DNA of 56,064 bases from an uncultured Christensenella sp. (GTDB taxonomy: Bacteria > Bacillota > Clostridia > Christensenellales > Borkfalkiaceae), in assembly GCA_910585595.1 (NCBI GenBank), contig CAJUET010000015.1, positions 1 through 56,064 of the forward strand, given 5' to 3'. The position numbers and the translations under genes were made by a program. How positions within the stretch are numbered: the first letter of the stretch is position 1; each line of letters begins with the position of its first letter. A model generated the notes under the pieces. It was not told the DNA's origin and did no database searches. It worked only from the letters and a program-made list of their open reading frames with translations. This document shows positions 41,568 to 47,444 of this stretch, one piece after another.

Positions 41568-42646
41568 TCCTGATTCCCGTTTCCGTCGTCGTTATCTTCA
41601 TCGGGTCGTTTACCGGGCGTTTCTTCAGTAAAAGTTTCGGGTTTTTCCGCTTTCTTTTTTTTGCGTTCTTCTTTGGGCGGACGGGGCGGATAATTGCCCC
41701 CGAACATATTGATTTTACTGAAATAGGGCTTGTCCTTTTTATAGGGCGTTAAATAATCTGTAATGCCGCAGGGGTCGCCCCTCCTGCTTCCGACAAAACT
41801 CCCCTCTTTGAGAAAGTTCCATATCATAAGCGCCATACACGCCGCGATCCCCAAGCCCACCATCAGGATAGAGAACACGAGCGACCAGGGCACGCCGCCT
41901 TTATTGAGAATAAATTCGGGATCTCTCAAAGGCTCCATGATCGTGCGCACCGCGCCGTACCATACAAAGTAAAGACAGGTCGCAAGTCCGTTGGGCTTCT
42001 TTTTGCGGAACCACATGAACGTAAAAAGAAGCGCCCAGCCGATCAAATTCCACAGCATTTCATAAAAGAAAAAAGCATAATGCCAAGTAGCGTTCGGATC
42101 GGAGAACGCCTGCACGCCCGAAAGCCCGTTGACGATAGGCACGGCAAACGGAAACCACTTCATGGTCTCCGGATTGCTTATGACGCCGCCGTATACCTCT
42201 GCATTGAAGAAGTTTCCCCATCTTCCCATTGCCTGCGCAATCAGAATATTGATAACGACGCAGTCCGCCGCCCGCAGGAAATTGACCTTCTTGATAAGGC
42301 ATACCGCAAGCCCTGCGCCCACGCCTGCGATCACGCCGCCCGTAATGGACATACCGCCGCTTCGAAATTCGAAGAAACGCCTGATTCCCAAGTCCTCGTC
42401 GGTCAGACAGGAGAATAGCCTTGCGCCCACGATCGCCGTGGGAATGCACACGATGAACAGCAAAAAGATAAAGTCGGGCGACATATTGCGCCGCTTCATA
42501 AGAAGCGCGGAGAGCGTTGCGGCAACCAGCATGCCTGCAACGATACAGAGGGCGTAATAATAGATTTCCAGACCGAAGATATAGAGTCCGCGCCCGTCGG
42601 GAGCAATTCCGAAAAGCGGATTTTTTGCAAGCAGAGATAACGCCAT
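41564..42646 (-). CDS. lgt: Prolipoprotein diacylglyceryl transferase
   Basis: The 360-residue membrane enzyme moves diacylglycerol from phosphatidylglycerol to the lipobox Cys. About seven hydrophobic helices; the Lgt signature is AMGRWGNFFNAEVYGG near 140, and GGMSITGGVIAG is near 90. The final 55 residues are a soluble Lys/Glu/Pro-rich tail that is not part of the enzyme core. First gene of a six-gene operon in which every junction overlaps. Confidence 0.94.
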   Translation of the reverse strand: MALSLLAKNPLFGIAPDGRGLYIFGLEIYYYALCIVAGMLVAATLSALLMKRRNMSPDFIFLLFIVCIPTAIVGARLFSCLTDEDLGIRRFFEFRSGGMSITGGVIAGVGAGLAVCLIKKVNFLRAADCVVINILIAQAMGRWGNFFNAEVYGGVISNPETMKWFPFAVPIVNGLSGVQAFSDPNATWHYAFFFYEMLWNLIGWALLFTFMWFRKKKPNGLATCLYFVWYGAVRTIMEPLRDPEFILNKGGVPWSLVFSILMVGLGIAACMALMIWNFLKEGSFVGSRRGDPCGITDYLTPYKKDKPYFSKINMFGGNYPPRPPKEERKKKKAEKPETFTEETPGKRPDEDNDDGNGNQE

Positions 42647-42674
42647 AGCCGTCCCCTAATAATTAACTGACTAT

Positions 42675-42704
42675 ATTATATCACCCGAATAAAAGAAAAG
42701 TCAA
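42675..42704 (-). promoter_or_regulatory. Promoter of the lgt operon
   Basis: Minus strand: -35 TTGACT (42704-42699), 18-base spacer, -10 TATAAT (42680-42675). The -35 box lies in the 3' arm of the folT terminator stem. Confidence 0.72.
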
Positions 42705-42721
42705 CCCCGCAGAGTTGACTT
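42698..42721 (-). terminator. Terminator of folT
   Basis: AAGTCAAC/GTTGACTT with an 8-base loop, followed on the minus strand by TTTCTTTTA. Confidence 0.75.
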
Positions 42722-42761
42722 GCACGATTTTTTTATGAAATCTTGCAGAGAACATTCGACG

Positions 42762-43424
42762 TTATTCGAGCCGAAGTTTCAAAGGTTTTATCGCTTTTAA
42801 TGTGGGAATGATCGCAAAGAGAAGCGCGTAGTTCACGACGCTGTTCCAAATCTGCCCGAAAATAAAGAAGCGGATCACAAGATAGAAACCGAAGGTCTGT
42901 TGCCCTCCGAAATGCTCTTCAAACGCCGCCAAAACGTTTTTTGGCATATATAGATCCAAGCCGATGTAATACATTCCCGTGCTGTTTATCACCACCGAAC
43001 AGATGAAGAGCGTAGAAACGCATATGATGGTGAGCTTTACGTAAATACTGCCCTTAAAACGCATGGGGATATACATCACAAGCCCCGCGATGAGTGCCAT
43101 CGTAGCGCAGGAGAGTGCGACCCACCAATAATACGGATAGCCCATACTGTTCATAAGATACCCGATTCCGTCGCCCAAAAATACCGCCGCCGCCCCGAAA
43201 AGCGGTCCTATCATCATTCCCGCGAGCACGGAGGACAGGATCGTAAAGGAGAACTGCACGGACGCAAATTTGATTTCGAATGTGTTCGTAACGATACACA
43301 GCGCGGCAAGCACGGCGATATACGCGATTTTCTTTGCCGCCGTTTTATCGGCGAGCATATCCGAAAAGAGAAATCTCTTCCATGCGGAAGTGTGCACTTT
43401 TTCTTCTGTTTGCATTTGAGACAT
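42762..43424 (-). CDS. folT: ECF transporter S component, folate-specific (FolT)
   Basis: The 220-residue membrane protein has about six hydrophobic helices, starting at AKKIAYIAVLAALCIVTNTF and including FTILSSVLAGMMIGPLFGA, the Gly-rich helix of ECF S components. A tetrahydrofolate riboswitch precedes it, so folate is the likely substrate. It would dock on shared EcfA/A'/T proteins as RibU does. The ATG lies 10 bases after the T run of the leader terminator. Confidence 0.88.
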   Translation of the reverse strand: MSQMQTEEKVHTSAWKRFLFSDMLADKTAAKKIAYIAVLAALCIVTNTFEIKFASVQFSFTILSSVLAGMMIGPLFGAAAVFLGDGIGYLMNSMGYPYYWWVALSCATMALIAGLVMYIPMRFKGSIYVKLTIICVSTLFICSVVINSTGMYYIGLDLYMPKNVLAAFEEHFGGQQTFGFYLVIRFFIFGQIWNSVVNYALLFAIIPTLKAIKPLKLRLE

Positions 43425-43427
43425 AAT

Positions 43428-43451
43428 AAAAAAACCTCCCTAATGAGAGGT
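43428..43451 (-). terminator. Terminator in the THF riboswitch expression platform
   Basis: ACCTCTC-ATTA-GGGAGGT followed by TTTTTTT on the minus strand, between the aptamer and the folT start. Its G-rich 3' arm also holds the only Shine-Dalgarno-like sequence (GGGAGG) before folT. Confidence 0.8.
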
Positions 43452-43487
43452 CCGCTTAAAAGCTGCGCATGAAAAAATTTACGCATC

Positions 43488-43578
43488 GAGCGGACGCGCT
43501 TCGGCACCGCAGGAAAATTCCTTTCGTTTGCGGACAACGTCCCGTTCCGCAACACTTAACGCGCCTCAGCTACTCTAC
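43488..43578 (-). promoter_or_regulatory. Tetrahydrofolate (THF) riboswitch
   Basis: Minus strand: AGAGTAG, CGCGTTAAGTG, GGGACGTTGTC, ACGAA, TGCGGTGCC and TCCGCT occur in the order and spacing of the THF aptamer (conserved GAGUAG start, GCGUUAAGUG core, GGGA-GUxGUC loop, GCGGUG and final UCCGCUC). It lies exactly at the predicted transcription start and is followed by a terminator, so folate should shut off folT. Confidence 0.92.
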
Positions 43579-43584
43579 GATATT

Positions 43585-43613
43585 ATTATAACGCATTTGA
43601 AAAAGAAACGCAA
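43585..43613 (-). promoter_or_regulatory. Promoter of the THF riboswitch-folT unit
   Basis: Minus strand: -35 TTGCGT (43613-43608), 17-base spacer, -10 TATAAT (43590-43585). Predicted start near 43578 is the first base of the aptamer. Confidence 0.68.
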
Positions 43614-43617
43614 GTAA

Positions 43618-43646
43618 TTTACATACTTTTCCGAAAAAAATAAAAT
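43618..43646 (+). promoter_or_regulatory. Promoter of the YetF-like gene
   Basis: Plus strand: -35 TTTACA (43618-43623), 17-base spacer, -10 TAAAAT (43641-43646). Predicted start near 43653, three bases before the ATG. It is back to back with the folT promoter. Confidence 0.68.
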
Positions 43647-43655
43647 ACTTTGATT

Positions 43656-44345
43656 ATGGTACTCGTTACGATAAGAACGGCAATCATATTTATCGTTCTA
43701 CTGATCATCATGCGCCTTATGGGGAAGCGACAAATCGGCGAAATGCAGCCATTCGAGCTCGTGATCACTCTTCTGATTGCAGAACTCGCCTGCATTCCCA
43801 TGGCGGACGTTTCCATACCCCTTCTATACGGGATCATTTCCGTCGTTACGATTTTCGTTCTGCACGAGATCATGACCCTTTTGGATTTAAAGCTCAAACC
43901 GCTCAAATCGCTCATCAGCGGAAAACCCAGCGTCGTGGTAAACAAAAACGGAATCGACGACTATCAGTTAAAGCGCAACAACCTAGACGTTTCCGACCTC
44001 ATCGAATCGCTTCGCACGGCGGGCTATTTTTCGCTCGACGCGGTGGACTACGCATTGTACGAGGCGAACGGCACTTTTTCCGCACTGCCCAATCAGAACT
44101 ACGAACAAATGCAGACTTCCCTGCCCCTCGTCATCATCGATAACGGAAAATACGATCAAAAGAACCTTAAAATTACGGGACTCAAACAATCTTATTTCGA
44201 CGAAATTTTAAAAGAGCAAAACATCAAAAGTCCGAAAGAGGTGCTTGTCTTAACGGCTGACGGAACGGGAAAAATTTATCTTCAAGTCAAAAAACGCAAA
44301 TTTTCCACCTTCAACGTGGAATATCCGGAGGGGAAAGTATGGTAA
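43656..44345 (+). CDS. YetF-family membrane protein (DUF421)
   Basis: The 229-residue protein starts with two to three hydrophobic helices carrying the DUF421 signature MRLMGKRQIGEMQPFELVIT, followed by a soluble YetF domain (GKPSVVVNKNGIDDYQLKRNNLDVSDLIESLR...). In Bacillus such proteins are spore or membrane proteins of unclear function. The ATG at 43656 is used; a TTG two codons upstream would fall before the predicted transcription start. No Shine-Dalgarno is seen, which suggests a leaderless mRNA. The next gene overlaps by 7 bases. Confidence 0.88.
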   Translation: MVLVTIRTAIIFIVLLIIMRLMGKRQIGEMQPFELVITLLIAELACIPMADVSIPLLYGIISVVTIFVLHEIMTLLDLKLKPLKSLISGKPSVVVNKNGIDDYQLKRNNLDVSDLIESLRTAGYFSLDAVDYALYEANGTFSALPNQNYEQMQTSLPLVIIDNGKYDQKNLKITGLKQSYFDEILKEQNIKSPKEVLVLTADGTGKIYLQVKKRKFSTFNVEYPEGKVW

Positions 44346-44716
44346 AGTCCCTTACGGCAATTTTCGTGTCACTTGCGCTCCTTTTGGGCGCGGGGCTCTT
44401 CGAATGGTTCTACGTGGAGGATCAGTTTTCCTCCTTCGGGGAAGAGGTCGAAACGCTCGTTCTCAAAACGCAGGCGGAAGAGGCGAACATCGAGGACGCG
44501 AAAGCCGTGCAGGTCTCATGGGACAAACGCAAAGACCGCCTTCATATTTGGATCCCGCATAACGACATCGCCCGTCTGGACGAACACCTTGCCGAAGCGG
44601 TGCGCCTGATCGGCGAAAAGGAATATTCGCTTGCAAGCTCAAAGCTCGAAATCGTTCTGCATATGTCGAAGTGCCTTCCGGGGACCTACCGCCCCGAAAT
44701 CGGAAACGTTTTATAA
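44339..44716 (+). CDS. DUF4363-family membrane-anchored protein
   Basis: The 125-residue protein has an N-terminal signal anchor (about 5-24) and a helical extracytoplasmic domain. DUF4363 genes are regularly found next to YetF/DUF421 genes in spore formers, as here. GGAGGGG precedes the ATG inside the end of the upstream gene. Function unknown; it probably acts with the YetF-like protein. Confidence 0.82.
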   Translation: MVKSLTAIFVSLALLLGAGLFEWFYVEDQFSSFGEEVETLVLKTQAEEANIEDAKAVQVSWDKRKDRLHIWIPHNDIARLDEHLAEAVRLIGEKEYSLASSKLEIVLHMSKCLPGTYRPEIGNVL

Positions 44717-44750
44717 CTCTTCCGCCCGCATGATTTTAAAACGACATAAC

Positions 44751-44783
44751 AAAGGGAACCGCGCTTTATGCGCGGCCCCCTTT
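44751..44783. terminator. Bidirectional terminator
   Basis: AAAGGG..CCGCGC/GCGCGG..CCCTTT around TTTAT, between the convergent DUF4363 and lipoprotein genes. Confidence 0.85.
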
Positions 44784-44794
44784 ATATGATTTAT

Positions 44795-45562
44795 TTATTC
44801 CGAAACTTCGGGGCGCGTTACGCTCTGCCCGCCGTAAGTAAAGTAAAGCAACCATTCATTTGCTATATCCTCTTTTTCTCCAATAATCTCATCTTCTTCG
44901 TTATATACAAATTCTGTCTGATAATATTTAATCGCCTTTAACTTCCCTTCCGCAAATTTAACAATCAACTTTTGTTCAAAGATATAATCCTCATACTCAT
45001 TCTTCTCTTCCTTAGCCAGGATATAACCCTTTTCTTCCGTGCTGTATGTAAAATCGGAGTATCCGCCCAAATCGGGTATAACGGTAGAGGCAAAATAATC
45101 AATCAAATAAAACGCCAACATATCTTCCACTACCTCCGTGCCAACGACCCATTCGTTTCCCGTCTCTTCGCTTTTTTCCAAATACTCCCCGATTGCGCTG
45201 TCGTAGTAGTGGTAAGAAGAAACTACATTTCCTACTGGGGAATTGCCAATGATAGGCACATAATCGAATGACGTATAATCTTTATTATCGGCATGAATAT
45301 ATTGTATCGCTGTTGTGTATCCGGAATCGTCGTGCTCTCTTTCAATCGTCGTTTGAACAAAATCGATCTTATAATTCCGATACGCGTCGGACTCCTTGTT
45401 CCATACCGCGTTCCAAACTTCTTCCGTCACCTCTTCGCCCCTAAGCGCGTCGATTTTTTTGCGGACGTCGGTCTCCCCTTCTCCGCACGCCGCAAAACCG
45501 AAGCACATTGCGCCCGCAAGCATAATGCTTGCCGCTGTTGAAATTACCGCTCTTTTTTTCAT
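44795..45562 (-). CDS. Lipoprotein of unknown function
   Basis: The 255-residue protein has a lipoprotein signal peptide: basic MKKR, a hydrophobic run and the lipobox FAAC with Cys at residue 26. The mature part is acidic and Tyr-rich with alternating strands (YKIDFVQTTIERE, DKDYTSFDYVP, KAIKYYQTEFVY), like an extracellular beta-sheet domain. No family recognised. AAAGGAG lies 8 bases before the ATG. Its promoter spacer contains a run of nine G residues (see promoter). Lgt and LspA in this window would process it. Confidence 0.8.
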   Translation of the reverse strand: MKKRAVISTAASIMLAGAMCFGFAACGEGETDVRKKIDALRGEEVTEEVWNAVWNKESDAYRNYKIDFVQTTIEREHDDSGYTTAIQYIHADNKDYTSFDYVPIIGNSPVGNVVSSYHYYDSAIGEYLEKSEETGNEWVVGTEVVEDMLAFYLIDYFASTVIPDLGGYSDFTYSTEEKGYILAKEEKNEYEDYIFEQKLIVKFAEGKLKAIKYYQTEFVYNEEDEIIGEKEDIANEWLLYFTYGGQSVTRPEVSE

Positions 45563-45592
45563 TTTTTTTGTCTCCTTTTTTTCAATACCGCC

Positions 45593-45623
45593 ATTATACC
45601 CCCCCCCATTATATTTTCGTCAA
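45593..45623 (-). promoter_or_regulatory. Lipoprotein promoter with a G9 tract in the spacer
   Basis: Minus strand: -35 TTGACG (45623-45618), a 19-base spacer made of AAAATATAAT plus nine G (45607-45599), and a perfect -10 TATAAT (45598-45593). The spacer is two bases longer than optimal, so loss of G residues would be expected to strengthen the promoter. Confidence 0.65.
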
Positions 45624-45679
45624 ATGTTTTATCATGCATTTTTCAAATTTTTTTACTCTTTCCGCTTAAAACGTTGTAA

Positions 45680-45707
45680 ACCGTCATATTCTGCACATAC
45701 TGACGGT
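45680..45707. repeat. Inverted repeat abutting a small gene
   Basis: ACCGTCA (45680-45686) and TGACGGT (45701-45707) are perfect 7-bp arms, 21 bp centre to centre, ending at the base before the ATG of the 45-residue gene. Confidence 0.6.
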
Positions 45708-45845
45708 ATGAAAAAATCAAAGAAAAAAACAAACAAAAAAAGCGCGGACAACCTTCGTTATCCGCACAATCCGCACTACTCTATGATTTATCCCAGCTCC
45801 CAAAAACGGGACGACGAGGATATTACGACGAGCAACGAATCTTAA
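45708..45845 (+). CDS. Small basic hypothetical protein, 45 residues
   Basis: The frame starts MKKSKKKTNKKSADN, has a Tyr/His/Pro-rich centre (YPHNPHYSMIYPSS) and an acidic end (DDEDITTSNES). No membrane helix. Family not recognised. No clear Shine-Dalgarno. It is followed at once by a strong terminator, and flanked by an inverted repeat. The clear shift in composition along the peptide and the terminator favour a real gene. Confidence 0.5.
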   Translation: MKKSKKKTNKKSADNLRYPHNPHYSMIYPSSQKRDDEDITTSNES

Positions 45846-45886
45846 AATCAATGCGCGGGCACACATATGCCCGCGCATTGATTTTA
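45844..45886. terminator. Strong bidirectional terminator
   Basis: An 18-bp perfect stem (AAAATCAATGCGCGGGCA and its complement) with loop CACATA. It serves the 45-residue gene on the plus strand and the coat genes on the minus strand. Confidence 0.93.
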
Positions 45887-46177
45887 ACCCGATTTCACTT
45901 CTTTTAACGTCTTGGAAAAAATTTTCGCCTTTTCGTCGGTCATGGGCTTTTCGGCAGGCTTCACGTTGTAATATCCGCGCGCGAGCATCTGTTCGAAAAT
46001 CGAAAACTGCGTATCCGCGCTCGACGCGTAATTCTTTAAAATTTCTTTGCGAAAGGGCTTGCTGCTCCCCTCTATGACCGCCGTCGAATAGTACGACATC
46101 AAAATTTTTTCCGCCTCTAACATATCCTGAAGGGCGTCTTTTTCGTTGAGCGTGGTATCTTTTTTAGAAAGCTTCAT
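45884..46177 (-). CDS. CotF-like spore coat protein
   Basis: The 97-residue helical protein has the CotF pattern LNEKDALQDMLEAEKILMSYYSTAVIE followed by a second helix pair with RKEILKNY and QFSIFEQMLARGYY. CotF-family proteins are spore coat components or ferritin-like in fold. It starts one base after the stop of the other coat-like gene, so they form a pair. It indicates a spore-forming organism. Confidence 0.83.
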   Translation of the reverse strand: MKLSKKDTTLNEKDALQDMLEAEKILMSYYSTAVIEGSSKPFRKEILKNYASSADTQFSIFEQMLARGYYNVKPAEKPMTDEKAKIFSKTLKEVKSG

Positions 46178-46372
46178 TTACTTTTTCCCTCCTATCAGCG
46201 TGTATAACGCCGAAAACCGCTCTGCGTGCGCGGCGGCGATCCGTTCCATTTCCTGCGCAAGCGAAACGTCCGTGAGCGTGCGCGCGTAAACCCTTGCCTT
46301 TTTGCAGGCGATCTCTTCTCCCGTTAAGATATGCGAAAGCACGTCTAAGTCCTTCGCGGTCAGATTGTTCAT
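46178..46372 (-). CDS. Small CotF-like spore coat protein
   Basis: The 64-residue helical protein (LTAKDLDVLSHILTGEEIACKKARVYA...) resembles the first helices of ferritin-like CotF proteins. It precedes the 97-residue coat gene by one base. Its Shine-Dalgarno GGAGGAGG is part of the 3' arm of the nth terminator, and six T residues lie directly before the ATG. A sporulation promoter would have to be inside or upstream of nth; none was identified. Confidence 0.75.
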   Translation of the reverse strand: MNNLTAKDLDVLSHILTGEEIACKKARVYARTLTDVSLAQEMERIAAAHAERFSALYTLIGGKK

Positions 46373-46408
46373 AAAAAACCTCCTCCGTCCTGTTATAGAC
46401 GAAGGAGG
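46373..46408 (-). terminator. nth terminator overlapping the coat-gene Shine-Dalgarno
   Basis: CCTCCTTCGTC pairs over 11 bp (one G-T) with GACGGAGGAGG around an 8-base loop, followed by TTTTTT and the ATG of the coat gene at 46372. Confidence 0.8.
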
Positions 46409-46414
46409 AAATTT

Positions 46415-47038
46415 TTATACCTTTTCGTTCCCGTGCCTGCAAAGACCGTTCAAGGTGCAGTTCTTGCAATCGGGCTTTTGCGAATGGCAGACCCTGCGCC
46501 CGTGCCAGATCAGGTAGTGGTGCGCCTTGGACCATAATTCGCGCGGAATGACTTTTTTCAAGTCCTCTTCCACCTTTTCGGGCGTATTGGATTGTGCCAG
46601 CCCCAAACGGCGGGAAACGCGGAATACATGCGTATCCACCGCGATCGCGTCGCCCCCGAACGCCACTGCATAAACGACGTTCGCCGTCTTTTGCCCCACG
46701 CCCGCAAGCGTTTTTAATTGATCGAAGCCGGACGGCACTTCGCCCCCGAACTTTTCCAAAATATCGTGCGAAGCGGATAAGATGTGCGCCGCCTTGTTAC
46801 GATAAAATCCGCAGGAGAAGATGTATCTTTCCAATTCCTCCTGACTGAGCGTTATCATGCTTTGGGGCGTATTGTAATTTTCAAACAAAACTTCCGTGAC
46901 CTTGTTCACGCGCTCATCCGTACACTGCGCGGAGAGAATGACGGCGACCAAGAGTTCATACGGCGACTTGAAGTGCAGAGCGGGCTTCGCGTCGGGATAC
47001 AGCCGTTCGAGTTCTTTAAGTATTTCTTCCGTTTGCAT
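46415..47038 (-). CDS. nth: Endonuclease III
   Basis: The 207-residue DNA glycosylase/AP lyase removes oxidised pyrimidines. The helix-hairpin-helix LAGVGQKTANVV near 110 with the catalytic Lys, the catalytic Asp in VDTHVFRVSRRLG, and the [4Fe-4S] cysteines C-x6-C-x2-C-x5-C at the C-terminus are complete. The start is ATG at 47038 (MQTEEILKEL); upstream in-frame codons to 47125 are not Nth-like. A promoter -10 box ends 6 bases before this ATG and there is no Shine-Dalgarno, so the mRNA would be leaderless. Confidence 0.93.
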   Translation of the reverse strand: MQTEEILKELERLYPDAKPALHFKSPYELLVAVILSAQCTDERVNKVTEVLFENYNTPQSMITLSQEELERYIFSCGFYRNKAAHILSASHDILEKFGGEVPSGFDQLKTLAGVGQKTANVVYAVAFGGDAIAVDTHVFRVSRRLGLAQSNTPEKVEEDLKKVIPRELWSKAHHYLIWHGRRVCHSQKPDCKNCTLNGLCRHGNEKV

Positions 47039-47044
47039 ATCCCG

Positions 47045-47073
47045 ATTATAACGCATTATCGCAAATATTTCAA
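47045..47073 (-). promoter_or_regulatory. Promoter of nth
   Basis: Minus strand: -35 TTGAAA (47073-47068), 17-base spacer, -10 TATAAT (47050-47045). The expected start coincides with the nth ATG. Confidence 0.72.
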
Positions 47074-47141
47074 GTGATTTTGTCCCCGTCTTTATCGGAC
47101 TTCCCGTCCGCGCACCACCCGGCACGATCGCCCGTGTTGTA

Positions 47142-47174
47142 AAAAACCCCGCATTTGGAAAATGCGGGGTTTTT
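47142..47174 (-). terminator. Terminator of the DUF3343 gene
   Basis: AAAAACCCCGCATTT/AAATGCGGGGTTTTT with a 3-base loop; overlaps the stop codon of the DUF3343 gene by two bases. Confidence 0.9.
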
Positions 47175-47415
47175 AAAGATAACCGTAGCCGAAGCCTGTT
47201 TTTTTCATAAAGCCCGCAAAGGAGCCGTAGCGCTTTTGCGCAAACACGTTCCTTGCGCGGGGCAAAAACACTTCCTCGAACCGCGCGGAAAGTCCGCAGC
47301 CCACTCCCGCCTCTTTGGGGGTAGCCATAGCGGACGCGGGAACGCCGTTTGCACGCAACAAAGCTATAAATGAGAGCGTCTCCGACCTCGACTTAAAAAC
47401 CGCAAGCACCGTCAT
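47173..47415 (-). CDS. DUF3343 putative Se/S carrier-like protein
   Basis: The 80-residue protein has the DUF3343 look: a TVLAVFKSRSETLSFIALL N-terminal unit, then VPASAMATPKEAGVGCGLSARF with the conserved Cys in the CGL motif. Such proteins are proposed to carry sulphur or selenium and are often beside cysteine desulfurase genes. Here a cysteine desulfurase-like gene is divergently placed 29 bases away. AGGGG precedes the ATG. Confidence 0.82.
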   Translation of the reverse strand: MTVLAVFKSRSETLSFIALLRANGVPASAMATPKEAGVGCGLSARFEEVFLPRARNVFAQKRYGSFAGFMKKTGFGYGYL

Positions 47416-47433
47416 AAAAATCCCCTACCTTCG

Positions 47434-47439
47434 TATAAT
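47434..47439 (+). promoter_or_regulatory. -10 box before the cysteine desulfurase-like gene
   Basis: TATAAT ends 5 bases before the ATG at 47445. No good -35 box is seen at 16-19 bases, so this is a weaker promoter call. Confidence 0.5.
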
Positions 47440-47444
47440 AAAAC

